DNA of 64,000 nt from Bog-159 sp963707465 (GCA_963707465.1 CAVPQK010000015.1:2294001-2358000); one strand, 5' to 3'. Shown: positions 15,689 through 25,254, numbered from the stretch's first letter. The notes: generated by a model from the letters alone, not told the origin. Made by a program: numbers and translations.

Positions 15689-17497
15689 ATGGAAGACAAC
15701 GCCCCAGTCCGGATGAAGTCCACTTTGGGCCTAACTGGCTTAACAATGAACGCGATGGCGCTGATCGCCCCGGGCGCCTTTCTGTGGCTGACCTTCCAGG
15801 CTCAGGCGGGCACGGGCGTCACGGGTCCCTCCATGTGGATCGGTATCGTGGTCGCGCTGCTGCTGTGTCTGGCCACCGCCGTCTGTTATGCGGAGATGGC
15901 TAAGCTGTATCCGGGAACAGGCAGCTCTTATTATTTCGCGGAGCAAGCCTTCCTCAATCACCAGAGCGTCTGGCGCTACGCGCGCCTCGCCAAGTTCATC
16001 GTCGGATGGGGGTCGCACGTCTACTACTGGGTTTATCCGGGCGTGATGGTCGGCGTCATGGGAATCCTCTGCGGCTACCTGGCGGGAACCATTTGGCCGA
16101 ACTTCATGAGCGCATCGAATCCGGGCCCGGCTTTCATGATGGTGGTGGCGGTGGCTTTTTCGTTCCTGGTGGCCTATATCGCGCATCGCGGCATCAGTGG
16201 ATCGACGGCGGTCAGCATCGCGATCAATGTGATTCAGATCAGCGCACTGGTCCTGTTCTCGGTCCTGGCGCTGGGATATCGCATCAACCACGCGCCGGGC
16301 AGCATCGCCTACCAGTTCGATTCCACATCCGGCGAGGCCTACAGTTATGAGTTCGCGACGGAAAAGACCATGGTCAGCGGGCAGGCCACCGAGACGATTC
16401 TGCGCGACGCCAGCGGCGCCCCGAAGGCGAAACTCGACGCCGCGGGAAAGCCGGTGCCTTATCACGTCAGCTATCCGACGAAAGACGATAAGGGTAACTT
16501 CCTGTCACACGCCACGGCTGGCTCGGTGGTGGGAGTTCACAACCTGGGGTGGGCATTTATTCAGGCCACGGTTGCGATTCTGATTCTGGTGGGATTCGAA
16601 TCGGTAACGGCGATGGGCGCCGAAGCTAAGAACGCCAAGCGCGATATACCCATCGCGGTGATCGTTTCGCTGCTGGTGCAAGGCTTGTTCTGTTATCTAT
16701 TCGAATACTTTGCCGCTAACTACTTCTTGAGCAGCGGTTATACTATGCCCAGCGCCGCCGGTTCCGCGGCTCCGATCGGGGATATGATGATTGTCGTCGG
16801 CACGGCCCTGTTCGGTCCGGGAGGCGGCCGGATCTTCATGCTGTGCGAGGCGTTTACGGTGTTCCTGGCGTTGATCGGCACGACGCTTTCCTGCATGAAC
16901 ACGGGCGCGCGCGTCACTTATGCGATGGGGAAGGATAAAGAGCTGCACGGATACTTTGGCGAACTGCATGCGAAGAATCTGAGCCCGCATCGCGCTATCT
17001 GGATCCTGGCCGCTATCTCCGCGGCGATCGGCTGTGTGGTAGTGATCATGCCGTTTGGCGACGGGGGCGCGCTTAGCGATGCGACGATCAAGGCGCTGCC
17101 GCAGGGCTTCTGGTCCAGCTTCGGATACACGACACACGATGCCATGGCGGCGCTACCCAATTCCTTTCTCACTATGACGCTGGCCTCCAACTTCGGAACT
17201 TTCCTGCTCTACGGGCTCAGTTGCATCATTTGCCTGGTGGCGTATCACAATCACCCGAAGTTCAGCGTCGTCCGCCATTTGTTCATTCCCGTTTTTGGAC
17301 TGGTGGCCAATCTGGCCTGCATGGCGTTCTATCTGGTAGGGCCGTTTATGGGTTATGGCACAAAGATGGAGCCGCTGCTGGCGTTGGGCATCGCGCTGCT
17401 GTGGGCCATTTATGGCGGAATCTACTTTATCCGCGCGGGCAAGGCCTCGGGGAAAACGACATTTGTCGCCGCGCGTTCCGGGGCGGTTAGTGGATGA
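15689..17497 (+). CDS. APC-superfamily amino-acid permease with a periplasmic insertion
   Basis: About 602 residues from ATG 15689, preceded by AGGAAGGAG. The N-terminal helix pattern STLGLTGLTMNAMALIAPGAFLWLTF and GFESVTAMGAEAKNAKRDIPIAV identify the amino acid-polyamine-organocation permeases (LeuT fold); the conserved FE...EAKNPxRxIP motif is present as FESVTAMGAEAKNAKRDIP. Twelve or more helices are visible. Between helices near residues 205-290 lies a polar insertion of about 80 residues (YQFDSTSGEAYSYEFATEKT onward) that classical permeases lack and that would face the periplasm. Substrate not predictable. The PP2C gene follows after 17 bases. Confidence 0.85.
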   Translation: MEDNAPVRMKSTLGLTGLTMNAMALIAPGAFLWLTFQAQAGTGVTGPSMWIGIVVALLLCLATAVCYAEMAKLYPGTGSSYYFAEQAFLNHQSVWRYARLAKFIVGWGSHVYYWVYPGVMVGVMGILCGYLAGTIWPNFMSASNPGPAFMMVVAVAFSFLVAYIAHRGISGSTAVSIAINVIQISALVLFSVLALGYRINHAPGSIAYQFDSTSGEAYSYEFATEKTMVSGQATETILRDASGAPKAKLDAAGKPVPYHVSYPTKDDKGNFLSHATAGSVVGVHNLGWAFIQATVAILILVGFESVTAMGAEAKNAKRDIPIAVIVSLLVQGLFCYLFEYFAANYFLSSGYTMPSAAGSAAPIGDMMIVVGTALFGPGGGRIFMLCEAFTVFLALIGTTLSCMNTGARVTYAMGKDKELHGYFGELHAKNLSPHRAIWILAAISAAIGCVVVIMPFGDGGALSDATIKALPQGFWSSFGYTTHDAMAALPNSFLTMTLASNFGTFLLYGLSCIICLVAYHNHPKFSVVRHLFIPVFGLVANLACMAFYLVGPFMGYGTKMEPLLALGIALLWAIYGGIYFIRAGKASGKTTFVAARSGAVSG

Positions 17498-17514
17498 TCG
17501 CTTGAGGGCGCGCC

Positions 17515-18315
17515 GTGCTGGATGTGGAGTTCGCCCAATTCTCGGACCCCGGGCGGGTGCGACGAGACAACGAAGACTATCTTGGCGCGGTAGTTCCCGC
17601 CACACCGGCTGAGGCCCGTACCCATGGGTGGCTGTTCGCGCTGGCTGACGGCGTGGGCGGGCAAGAGCGCGGTGAGGTGGCCTCCCGCACGGCCGTGGAG
17701 AGCATGATCTCCGGCTTTCGGAAAGCGCCGCCGGGAGAGCAACTACCCGCGTTGTTGACGCGCCTGGTGCAGGCCGCCAACGCAGATGTGCTGGACGCCG
17801 GGATGACGGGCACGCCCGGCAGCGTCCCTATGGCAACCACCATCGTGGCTTGCGCTCTCCGGTTCGACCGCGCGGTGATGGCGCATGCCGGCGATTCCCG
17901 CTGTTATCTGATCCGCAAGGGCCATGCCAGCGTGCTGACGCGGGATCATACCGTGGCGAACGAGCAGTTGCGTCTGGGGATACTCTCTACGCGCGCCTCC
18001 GCCGCCGGGCAGACCCGGCACCTGCTCACGCGCTCCTTGGGAACAAGCCTGTCCGTGAATGTAGAAACCGGCGACTGCCAGGTGTTTGCCGGAGACGTGC
18101 TGGCGCTGTGCTCCGACGGGCTACACGGCGCGGTCCCGACCGCGGACTTCGCCCGAATTCTCGCGCGGAATTGCGACTTAGAGCTGGCTGTGCGCGATCT
18201 GGTCGCGCTGGCCAACGAAAGAGACGGGAGTGATAACATCAGCGTTATGGCTATTCGGGTGCGCGGCGTGGAACGCGTCGGCCTGTATCGCGGACGGCCT
18301 TACAAGCTGCGCTAG
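17515..18315 (+). CDS. PP2C-type serine/threonine protein phosphatase (Stp1-like)
   Basis: A 266-residue protein, GTG start with GAGGG upstream. All PP2C motifs are in order: DPGRVRRDNEDY (motif 1), FALADGVGGQERGE (motif 2, metal-binding Asp and Gly), MAHAGDSRCYLIRKG (motif 5-6), LCSDGLHGAV (motif 8) and GSDNISVMAIRV (motif 11). It dephosphorylates Ser/Thr residues in a Mn/Mg-dependent way. A Ser/Thr kinase gene lies 237 bases downstream on the same strand, the usual kinase-phosphatase pairing. Confidence 0.92.
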   Translation: MLDVEFAQFSDPGRVRRDNEDYLGAVVPATPAEARTHGWLFALADGVGGQERGEVASRTAVESMISGFRKAPPGEQLPALLTRLVQAANADVLDAGMTGTPGSVPMATTIVACALRFDRAVMAHAGDSRCYLIRKGHASVLTRDHTVANEQLRLGILSTRASAAGQTRHLLTRSLGTSLSVNVETGDCQVFAGDVLALCSDGLHGAVPTADFARILARNCDLELAVRDLVALANERDGSDNISVMAIRVRGVERVGLYRGRPYKLR

Positions 18316-18321
18316 TTGATT

Positions 18322-18476
18322 GTGGGGCAGGACTCCAGTCGAAAAAAGCCCAGCGCAGGCTATTGAAATTGGAGGGTGGCCAATCTTGGCCGCAGCCGCC
18401 TTTCCAGGCGGCTGAAGCCGGCTAAAAGCCGGCTGCGGGCAGAATTGCCCGCCCTCCAACCCGAGGTCCGCCCCAC
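18322..18476. repeat. large nested palindromic element, copy A of the double-hairpin family
   Basis: The ends GTGGGGC (18322) and GCCCCAC (ending 18476) are inverted. Inside, 18371-18384 pairs with 18444-18457 (12 of 14), enclosing two perfect hairpins: AGCCGCCT (18394-18401)/AGGCGGCT (18406-18413) and AGCCGGCT (18416-18423)/AGCCGGCT (18427-18434). The folded form would be a cloverleaf-like structure between the phosphatase and kinase genes. It may also lower readthrough into the kinase gene. Confidence 0.7.
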
Positions 18477-18552
18477 TTGATGCGCGTCCGTCCCGTGGGG
18501 GTGATAATATCGTTATCCAGGCGGCCTTCCACTCGACCCACCTTCACCGATC

Positions 18553-19521
18553 ATGGACCCCGTTCGCGCCGGCGACCAACTCGACCATTACAGAATCGAC
18601 GCGTTGGTTGCGCGCAGCGGCATGGCATCCATCTTTCGAGCCATGGACTCGCGCACCGGCCGCACGGTGGCCATCAAGGTTCCGCATCCGGAGATGGAGA
18701 GCGACCCGCTTTTCTTCGATCGCTTTCACCGCGAGGAAGAAATCGGCAGGATGCTGGACCATCCCGGTGTGATGAAGGTGATCGAATCCGACGATCGCAG
18801 CCAGCTCTACATGGTGATGGAGTGGGTGGACGGCCGACTGCTCCGCGAAATCCTGAGCGAGCAGGGGAAGCTGCCGCCGGAGCGAGCGGTGCGCATCGCG
18901 CTCCGGATCAGCGAGGTGCTGGAGTACATTCACAAGCATGGAATCGTGCATCGCGACCTGAAGCCCGACAACATTATGGTGGACGACCAGGATCGCGTGA
19001 AGCTGATCGACTTTGGCATCGCGGCCAAGGCCGGAGCGCGGCGGCTGACATTCACCAACCTGACGCAGGTGATGGGAACCGCCGAATACATCTCGCCCGA
19101 ACAGGTGAAAGGAAAGCGCGGGGATGCGCGCAGCGACCTGTATGCACTGGGCGTCATGCTGTATGAAATGCTCACCGGCAAGACCCCCTTTTCCGGCGAC
19201 AACGCCTTCCTGGTGATGAACGACCGGCTGTTGAACAACCCGGTCCCGCCGCGCGAAATCGACCCTGGCATTTCCCCCGAGCTCCAGGAAATCGTGTACC
19301 GCGCGCTGGAGCGCGAGCCCAAGAGCCGCTACGCCAGCGCCCATGAATTCGCATGGGACCTCCAGCATCTCGACCAGGTGGGCGTGGCGGAGCGTCCGGA
19401 GTTGCGCGAGTGGAATCAGCGGCGCACTCCCATGACGCGCCGAATCCTGTTCTATGTGGGGCTCGCCCTGATACCGGTAGTTATCTTCGGGCTGCTGCTT
19501 CTGGTCGCCCGGCACTCATGA
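18553..19521 (+). CDS. membrane-anchored serine/threonine protein kinase
   Basis: A 322-residue protein. The Hanks-type kinase domain spans about 12-275: ATP lysine in TVAIKVPHP, catalytic loop IVHRDLKPDNIMV, DFGIA activation start, and the APE-equivalent GTAEYISPEQ. The glycine-rich loop is degenerate (LVARSGMASIFRA). A single membrane helix near the C terminus (about 298-318) has almost no residues beyond it, so this kinase has no extracytoplasmic sensor domain; the catalytic domain would lie in the cytoplasm. Stop overlaps the ATG of the following small membrane protein (ATGA), so they are coupled. Confidence 0.93.
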   Translation: MDPVRAGDQLDHYRIDALVARSGMASIFRAMDSRTGRTVAIKVPHPEMESDPLFFDRFHREEEIGRMLDHPGVMKVIESDDRSQLYMVMEWVDGRLLREILSEQGKLPPERAVRIALRISEVLEYIHKHGIVHRDLKPDNIMVDDQDRVKLIDFGIAAKAGARRLTFTNLTQVMGTAEYISPEQVKGKRGDARSDLYALGVMLYEMLTGKTPFSGDNAFLVMNDRLLNNPVPPREIDPGISPELQEIVYRALEREPKSRYASAHEFAWDLQHLDQVGVAERPELREWNQRRTPMTRRILFYVGLALIPVVIFGLLLLVARHS

Positions 19522-19844
19522 GTAAAACTACGATCATCCTGCTGCTGGTTCTGGCCGCGCTGCTCGAAGCCGGCGGAGACGCGATTGTCCGAATGGGGCT
19601 GCGTACTTCGGGGCCGCCGAGGCTGCTCTTCTTCCTGGCTGGCGCGGCGGTCCTGTTCCTGTACGGCTACGCGGTCAATTCACCCCCTTGGGATTTCGGC
19701 CGCCTGCTGGGCCTCTACGTGGTGTTCTTCTTCCTGTCGGCGCAGGTCATTTCGTGGGTGGTTTTCCATCAAAGGCCCAGCACCGCGGTGCTGATCGGCG
19801 GGGCCTTCATCGCCATCGGCGGCCTCATTATTTCGCTGGGCTGA
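19518..19844 (+). CDS. small four-helix membrane protein, SMR/DMT-like
   Basis: 108 residues from the ATG at 19518, overlapping the kinase stop by 4 bases. Four hydrophobic helices (about 5-25, 33-52, 61-80, 86-106) and a conserved acidic residue in the first (LEAGGDAIVRMG), the layout of small multidrug-resistance/EamA-half proteins, which dimerise as proton-coupled exporters. Sequence similarity to true SMR pumps is loose, so a role downstream of the kinase or as a separate transporter is open. The 3' end overlaps the convergent hydrolase gene by 17 bases. Confidence 0.65.
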   Translation: MSKTTIILLLVLAALLEAGGDAIVRMGLRTSGPPRLLFFLAGAAVLFLYGYAVNSPPWDFGRLLGLYVVFFFLSAQVISWVVFHQRPSTAVLIGGAFIAIGGLIISLG

Positions 19845-22179
19845 GCTCGTATTTCTTTCCGGTGACGGATTCGATATGCGGACGGGAGTATAGGATCGGG
19901 AAGTACTGGCCGCGAGCCCAAAGTTCGTATAGGTCGCGGTAGTGGGGATCGTTGACGTCGCCGGACTGGCCGGGATTGTTTTGGGCGATGGAGTTGTCCC
20001 AGTTCTCGGTATCGACGATGATCTTGAACGAGCCGCCGGCGGTTTGGTTGTCGCTGCCGCCAGTGGCGGTGACCGTGAAACCGTCGCCGCCGCGCGGAAA
20101 GCTGCCGACGTCAAACCGGGCGCGCTCCTCCGCGTTCAGCGCCGGCGAGATGGGGTGGATGATGGTGGCGTGATGGTACGCGCCGAGTTTCCATTTTTCC
20201 GTGTCCGGGCCGAAGCGCCGGGTTAGTTCCGCGATTCCTTCATCGAGGCTGGTGGCGAGCAGCGCGTTGCGGGCCGCGATGGGATCCTCGCCGAAACGGC
20301 CATCGGGCGCGTAGAGCCAGGCGATGATGCGGGTGATGGGCAGGTATGCGATAAAATCCTGCGCCTCTTTCGGAACCACCTGCGCCCGGACATTTTCCAA
20401 AAGACGGCGCTGGAACATTTCGTAGATGCCGGCTGCGACCGAATCCCGATCGAGGACGAAATTCCAATGCGCCAGACGCGCCTGCGCTTGGAGCGATGCG
20501 CCGGAGAGCGTCAGATTCTTCAGCAGCGGCACGATGCGGCGGGCGGGGATGGAGAGATTACTGTTTTGGAGCTCCGCCATATCGGCGACCGTGAAGCGCC
20601 GGCCGTTGCTGAGAAACTCCGACACGGCTTCGGCGCGGAGAGGGTCGGCCCAGGTGTAGTGCAGGGCTTCCCGATAGGGCCAGCCGCGCGGGATCTGGTA
20701 TTCGTTGGAGGTGTTGTAGAAGCCTTTTTCCGGATTCAAAACGCTGGGCAGCGCTTTGCCGGCGAGAAAGCCGTCCCACTCATAACGGCCGTCGCCGGGC
20801 ACCGGAACGAGGCCGCTCCAGTTGGGGCGCTTGGGGGCGATACCGACGGCTTGATAGCCGATGTTGCCTGCGCGGTCGGCCCAGATCATGTTCTCGGCGG
20901 GCATGCGGCTGAGGGCGCAGGCGTCGCGGAACTCCTCCCAACTGTGAGCTTGATCCATGCGCAGGCTGGCCAGGTAAGGCGCGCCGCCGATTTCTCTCCA
21001 CGCCGCGCGGACGGCATAAGCCTTGTGGTGCGCCTGGTCCTCATAAACCACGGGACCGTGACGCGTGTATTTCAGCTCTTGCGCGACGGGCGGCTCGCCC
21101 TTCACGGGGATGGACTCGCGGACGATTTTCATTGTCTCCCACTGCCCCCGATAGCGATACTGGTTGGGGTTGGCGGGGTTGGTGTCGTACACGTAGAGGT
21201 CTTCGCTGTCGGTGCCGAAGATGGTGAGCCCCCACGCGCCGAAATCGTTGTGGCCGATGGAGACGCCCGGCAGCGAAGGTTCGCCGCCACCGATGACGTC
21301 CCAGCCGGGGGCGTTGAGGTGAACCCAGTAACGAAGCGACGGCGCCTGCTGCGCGCGGTGCGGATCGTTCATCATCATGGGGAAACCGCTGGAAGTTAGT
21401 TTGGGACCGACGATCCAGTTGTTGCTGCCGATGTCTTCACTGCGCGGGGACAGGGCGGCGGCGGTGGATGCATCGGGACCGAAGCGGAGGGGCGTACGGA
21501 AAGCGTCGTAGAGTTCGAGGATGCCTTTCGAAAGCAGCGCGGTATCGATGGCGGGGTCGATACGGAGGTCCGGGTCGGAGGGTTGAAAGTATTCCAGGTC
21601 CTTCACCTTGTCTGCGCCGATGGCGCGGATGGCGAGCGCCATATTCAGTTCCTGATCGATGTTGGCAGCGAGGCCGTTAAATCGGCTGATGACAACGGCT
21701 GGAGTCCAATCGCCAGGTTGCATGCCGGCGATTTTGAAATCGGGAGTCAGCAGAGCCTGGTTCCGGCGGGTTTCGGCGATCCAGGCGTTGATGCCAGCGA
21801 CGAACGCGGGGATGATGGACGCGCCGCGCGGATGATACCAGTTCATTTCCTGGGTGATGTCGCCGCGGTACATGAAAAGCCGGTTGCCGATGTCGCGTTT
21901 CAGTTCTTTTCGGCCGGCGATTTCAGCCATTGTGCCAGTGGCCTGACGGCGCCACAGTTCCAGTTGGAAGAGCCGGTCGCGGGCGACGTTATACCCTTGC
22001 GTGAAGAAGAGGTCGTGTTCGTTTTTCGCGTAAATGTGGGAGATGCCCCATTTGTCGCGGAGGATTTCGACGGGTTGTTGGAGACCGGCGAGCGTGAGCT
22101 TTTCAGCGGGCGGAGAGGCACCGGTTAGGGCAGCCAGCGGGATCAGAATGGCTGCCCACGCTGAAACGGGGTGCTTCAT
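19828..22179 (-). CDS. penicillin-acylase-family N-terminal-nucleophile hydrolase
   Basis: About 783 residues from ATG 22179, with a signal peptide (MKHPVSAWAAILIPLAALTGASP). The precursor layout of the family is seen: an alpha chain (about 25-260) with GISHIYAKNEHDLFFTQGYNVARDRL; the self-cleavage site before serine in EDIGSNNWIVGP (new N-terminal Ser nucleophile of the beta chain); then beta-chain landmarks NDPHR, WGLTIFGTDSEDLYVY and TRHGPVV. Members cleave amides such as penicillins, acyl-homoserine lactones or aculeacin; the substrate here is unknown. Expected location: periplasm. Confidence 0.9.
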   Translation of the reverse strand: MKHPVSAWAAILIPLAALTGASPPAEKLTLAGLQQPVEILRDKWGISHIYAKNEHDLFFTQGYNVARDRLFQLELWRRQATGTMAEIAGRKELKRDIGNRLFMYRGDITQEMNWYHPRGASIIPAFVAGINAWIAETRRNQALLTPDFKIAGMQPGDWTPAVVISRFNGLAANIDQELNMALAIRAIGADKVKDLEYFQPSDPDLRIDPAIDTALLSKGILELYDAFRTPLRFGPDASTAAALSPRSEDIGSNNWIVGPKLTSSGFPMMMNDPHRAQQAPSLRYWVHLNAPGWDVIGGGEPSLPGVSIGHNDFGAWGLTIFGTDSEDLYVYDTNPANPNQYRYRGQWETMKIVRESIPVKGEPPVAQELKYTRHGPVVYEDQAHHKAYAVRAAWREIGGAPYLASLRMDQAHSWEEFRDACALSRMPAENMIWADRAGNIGYQAVGIAPKRPNWSGLVPVPGDGRYEWDGFLAGKALPSVLNPEKGFYNTSNEYQIPRGWPYREALHYTWADPLRAEAVSEFLSNGRRFTVADMAELQNSNLSIPARRIVPLLKNLTLSGASLQAQARLAHWNFVLDRDSVAAGIYEMFQRRLLENVRAQVVPKEAQDFIAYLPITRIIAWLYAPDGRFGEDPIAARNALLATSLDEGIAELTRRFGPDTEKWKLGAYHHATIIHPISPALNAEERARFDVGSFPRGGDGFTVTATGGSDNQTAGGSFKIIVDTENWDNSIAQNNPGQSGDVNDPHYRDLYELWARGQYFPILYSRPHIESVTGKKYELSPAK

Positions 22180-22210
22180 GGGGTGCACTGGCGCCAGAAA
22201 CCAGCGCCAG

Positions 22211-22256
22211 GCGACCGCAGGAGTGCGGTCGCGGCAGGCAGGAGTGCCTGCGCCAC
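22211..22256. repeat. double-hairpin intergenic element, copy C
   Basis: GCGACCGCA (22211-22219)/TGCGGTCGC (22224-22232) then GCAGGCA (22234-22240)/TGCCTGC (22245-22251), both with a GGAG loop, followed by GCCAC. It lies in the short gap between glnA and the acylase gene. Same family as copies A, B, D, E and F. Confidence 0.65.
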
Positions 22257-22287
22257 GTCGTGTAGGCCCCCGATCATGCCCGGCGGC

Positions 22288-23697
22288 CTACACGTCGTAG
22301 TAGAGCGCGAACTCGTAGGGATGCGGCCGCAACCGGATGGCATCCGCTTCGTTCTTGCGCTTGTAGTCGATGAAGGTTTCGATCAACTCTTCGGTGAACA
22401 CGTCGCCCTTCATCAGGAAGCCGTGATCGTCTTCCAGGCAACTCAAGGCCTCTTCGAGCGACGCCGGCATCGACGGCACGTTGCGCATCTCCTCCGGCGA
22501 CAGATCGTAGATGTCTTTGTCCAGCGGTTCGCCCGGATCGATTTTGTTGGCGACGCCGTCGAGGCCGGCCATCAACATCGCGGCGAATGCCAGATACGGG
22601 TTCGCCGCAGGATCCGGCGGCCGGAACTCGACACGCTTGGCCTTCGGACTGGCCGAGTACATCGGAATGCGGCACGCCGCCGAGCGGTTGCGCCGCGAGT
22701 ACGCCAGATTGACCGGCGCTTCGTAGCCCGGCACCAGGCGCTTGTAACTGTTGGTAGTGGGCGCGATGATCGCCGAAAGCGCGCGTGCGTGCTTCAGCAG
22801 CCCGCCGATGTACCACAGCCCCATCTGGCTGAACCCGGCGTACAGGTCGCCTGCGAACAGCGGTTTGCCTTCTTTCCAGATGCTCTGATGCGTGTGCATG
22901 CCGTTGCCGTTATCGGCATACAATGGCTTCGGCATGAAGGTGACGGTCTTGCCGTACTGGTTGGCCGTGTTGCGGATGATGTATTTGTACAACATCATAT
23001 TGTCGGCCGATTTCACCAGCGTGTCGAAGCGCTGGTCGATCTCGCATTGGCCGCCGGTGGCCACTTCGTGGTGATGGCATTCGATGCGCAATCCGCACTT
23101 GATCATGGTTTGCACCATCTCGCTGCGCAGATCCTGGTAGTGATCGGTGGGCGGCACCGGAAAATATCCTTCCTTATACCGCGGCCGGTATCCCAGGTTG
23201 TCCTTCTCGCGCCCCGAATTCCAGCGCCCTTCCTCGGCGTCGATGAAATAAAAGCCGGAGTGCTGGGTCTGGTCGAAACTGATGTTGTCGAAAATGAAAA
23301 ACTCGGCTTCCGCGCCGAAAAACGCGGTGTCGCCCGCGCCGCTGTTCTTCAGGTACATTTCCGCTTTCTTGGCGATCCAGCGGGGGTCGCGCTCGTAGTG
23401 CTGCTTGGTGATGGGGTCGATCACGTCGCCGAGCATCACTAGCGTGGCCGTTTCAGCGAACGGATCCATGAGCGCAGTGGTGGGGTCCGGCACCAGCAGC
23501 ATGTCGCTTTCGTTGATGGCCGCCCAGCCCCGGATGCTGGACCCGTCCATGCCGAAACCCTCTTCAAAGCTGCTTTCCGTCAACTCGCCGATGGGGTAGG
23601 AGACGTGGTGCTGCAGGCTGGGGATGTCGGTAAAGCGGAGGTCAAACTGCTTGGCGTCGTTATTCTTTGCGAATTCCAATACTTCTTGCGGATTCAT
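22288..23697 (-). CDS. glnA: glutamine synthetase type I
   Basis: A 469-residue enzyme, close to the family length, with GGAGGA 3 bases before the ATG. N-terminal beta-grasp domain with FGMDGSSIRGW; catalytic signatures FGAEAEFFIFD (metal-binding glutamates), NGNGMHTHQS (ATP/metal), and RVEFRPPDPAANPYLA (glutamate site). The adenylylation tyrosine is retained in DIYDLSPEEM near residue 400, which identifies the regulated GSI-beta form and fits the presence of glnE in this window. It condenses glutamate and ammonia with ATP. Together with gltBD it forms the GS-GOGAT route. Confidence 0.98.
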   Translation of the reverse strand: MNPQEVLEFAKNNDAKQFDLRFTDIPSLQHHVSYPIGELTESSFEEGFGMDGSSIRGWAAINESDMLLVPDPTTALMDPFAETATLVMLGDVIDPITKQHYERDPRWIAKKAEMYLKNSGAGDTAFFGAEAEFFIFDNISFDQTQHSGFYFIDAEEGRWNSGREKDNLGYRPRYKEGYFPVPPTDHYQDLRSEMVQTMIKCGLRIECHHHEVATGGQCEIDQRFDTLVKSADNMMLYKYIIRNTANQYGKTVTFMPKPLYADNGNGMHTHQSIWKEGKPLFAGDLYAGFSQMGLWYIGGLLKHARALSAIIAPTTNSYKRLVPGYEAPVNLAYSRRNRSAACRIPMYSASPKAKRVEFRPPDPAANPYLAFAAMLMAGLDGVANKIDPGEPLDKDIYDLSPEEMRNVPSMPASLEEALSCLEDDHGFLMKGDVFTEELIETFIDYKRKNEADAIRLRPHPYEFALYYDV

Positions 23698-23775
23698 GCG
23701 TCCTCCATGGGGAAATGCGTACGTGGGGATGTCTTACGTAGAACGGTCTAGCATAGCGAAAGGGCAAGGCTGGGG

Positions 23776-25161
23776 TCAAGGCCGGTTGGCGGCCCTGCCC
23801 GCAGCCACAACAGCTAGCGGCGGGGCGTCCAGGTATTCGAACCAGCCGTCCATCATTTCCATCTCGCTGGCCTCCCCCCAGCGCACCACTTTCGATGGAT
23901 CGGGGTTCAGCGGATTGTTCGGCGAGTTATCGAAGTGTGCGACGATGGCCAGCCGCGTGCCCTTTGGTATAAACTTGGGCTGCTCCATCCGGTAAGTGAT
24001 CTGCCAATTGAAATTGTAGTGCGGCACCAGAAGGAGAGTCTCTTTCCGGCCATCGGGATATGTCGCGTCGATCCGCGCATCCTTGCCGCGCAGGTGCATG
24101 TGGGGCGTAAGGCTGGTCAGGTACATGTCTTGTTTGAAGGTGTGACACTCGGTGACCTCCACGTTGGGGTCGCCAGCCGGAATGCGGAAGAAGTAGTTCG
24201 AGAGGTCCACCCGCTTGGCCACTTGCTTGGGCGGCTCTTTGGCAAAGATGAGGCCTACGGAGGTTACGTCGATCTCCGGCTTCTTGGTGGCCTTGGAGTA
24301 GTGGATCTGGAATCCGAGGTTGGAGCCGGCTGGAATCTTGCGCGCGGTTCCCGGCGGATAGACGTCCGGCCCTCGTCCGGGAAGGTAGGAACTGATCAAG
24401 CCCCAGCTCCCAAAGTTTTCGTCGCGCGGCTTTTCGCCGGGCCAATAGGAATTGTCGTCGACGATGCAGCCGTCATCGATCACGGGCGCTTCGTAGCGCA
24501 TCCACGAGAGTTTGCCTTCGTGCACTCGGAGCCAACCCGCATAGGCCGCCTGGGGATCCGCCGGCTCGTCCTTCTTGGCGTTGGCAGGTTTGGGCTTGGG
24601 CGGCGCTTCGACGAAGACATGCGCATGGTGAACGATCTTGCGATTGCCCGGACGCAGTTCCGCGGCAACTACCCACTTGTCCTCGGTGAAGTTGGTGGGC
24701 ACGGTGAAGTATTCGTATTCATCGGGACCGCCGGCCGTCAGAGAATGCGGAGGAATGGAGATTATCAGGTCCGGTTTGCCGATTCTCCAATCGGTCGAGA
24801 ACACCGGCGCCGCGGGCAACCGGTGTGGGTCGCCCTCCTTGGCCCCTTGATCGACCCAGGCTTTGATGGTGGCGATTTCCGGATCGCTGAGGCTCCAGTC
24901 GTTCGACCATTTGCCGTAGCGCGGATCGGCCTTCCAGGGTGGCATTTGCCGGGTCAGGACGGCCTCGCGAATAGCGGCGGCCCAGGGGCGCGTCTGCTGG
25001 TAGTTGAGCAGCGCCATGGGGGCGATGTCATCCGGGTGGTGGCAGGTCGCACAGTGTTTATAAAGGATAGGCGCTACGTCGGTGCTGTAGGTGATATCGC
25101 CGCTAAGAAGTAGGGACGCCGCGGGAAACAGCGTGACAAATGCCAAGACCGGCAGCTTCAT
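23776..25161 (-). CDS. secreted cytochrome c with copper-monooxygenase-like C-terminal domain
   Basis: A 461-residue protein with a signal peptide (1-20). A heme-binding CATCH motif (residue about 38) lies in a planctomycete-type cytochrome c domain (YKHCATCHHPDDIAPM...MPPW). The C-terminal half contains IVHHAHVFVE and LTPHMHLRGKD, the histidine clusters of the copper type II ascorbate-dependent monooxygenase-like fold (PHM/DBM-like), which bind copper. Fusions of this kind are widespread in acidobacteria and planctomycetes but their substrate is, to my knowledge, unestablished. It lies upstream of glnA on the same strand with a 78-base gap. Confidence 0.75.
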   Translation of the reverse strand: MKLPVLAFVTLFPAASLLLSGDITYSTDVAPILYKHCATCHHPDDIAPMALLNYQQTRPWAAAIREAVLTRQMPPWKADPRYGKWSNDWSLSDPEIATIKAWVDQGAKEGDPHRLPAAPVFSTDWRIGKPDLIISIPPHSLTAGGPDEYEYFTVPTNFTEDKWVVAAELRPGNRKIVHHAHVFVEAPPKPKPANAKKDEPADPQAAYAGWLRVHEGKLSWMRYEAPVIDDGCIVDDNSYWPGEKPRDENFGSWGLISSYLPGRGPDVYPPGTARKIPAGSNLGFQIHYSKATKKPEIDVTSVGLIFAKEPPKQVAKRVDLSNYFFRIPAGDPNVEVTECHTFKQDMYLTSLTPHMHLRGKDARIDATYPDGRKETLLLVPHYNFNWQITYRMEQPKFIPKGTRLAIVAHFDNSPNNPLNPDPSKVVRWGEASEMEMMDGWFEYLDAPPLAVVAAGRAANRP

Positions 25162-25177
25162 AATCGCCTCCGAGTTA

Positions 25178-25254
25178 TGGTAGGCACGGGCAGATTCGAA
25201 CTGCCGACCTGTCGCTTAGGAGGCGACCGCTCTATCCATCTGAGCTACGTGCCC
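25178..25254 (-). tRNA. tRNA-Arg (anticodon CCT), CCA encoded
   Basis: The minus strand folds into a full cloverleaf: acceptor GGGCACG/CGTGCCT (one terminal G-U pair), D arm GCTC/GAGC, anticodon stem GTCGC/GCGAC around loop CTCCTAA (anticodon CCT), T arm GGCAG/CTGCC with TTCGAAT, discriminator A and an encoded CCA at 25178-25180. The purD stop codon lies inside its first ten bases, so the tRNA is probably processed from the purD transcript or has its own promoter inside purD. Confidence 0.95.
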
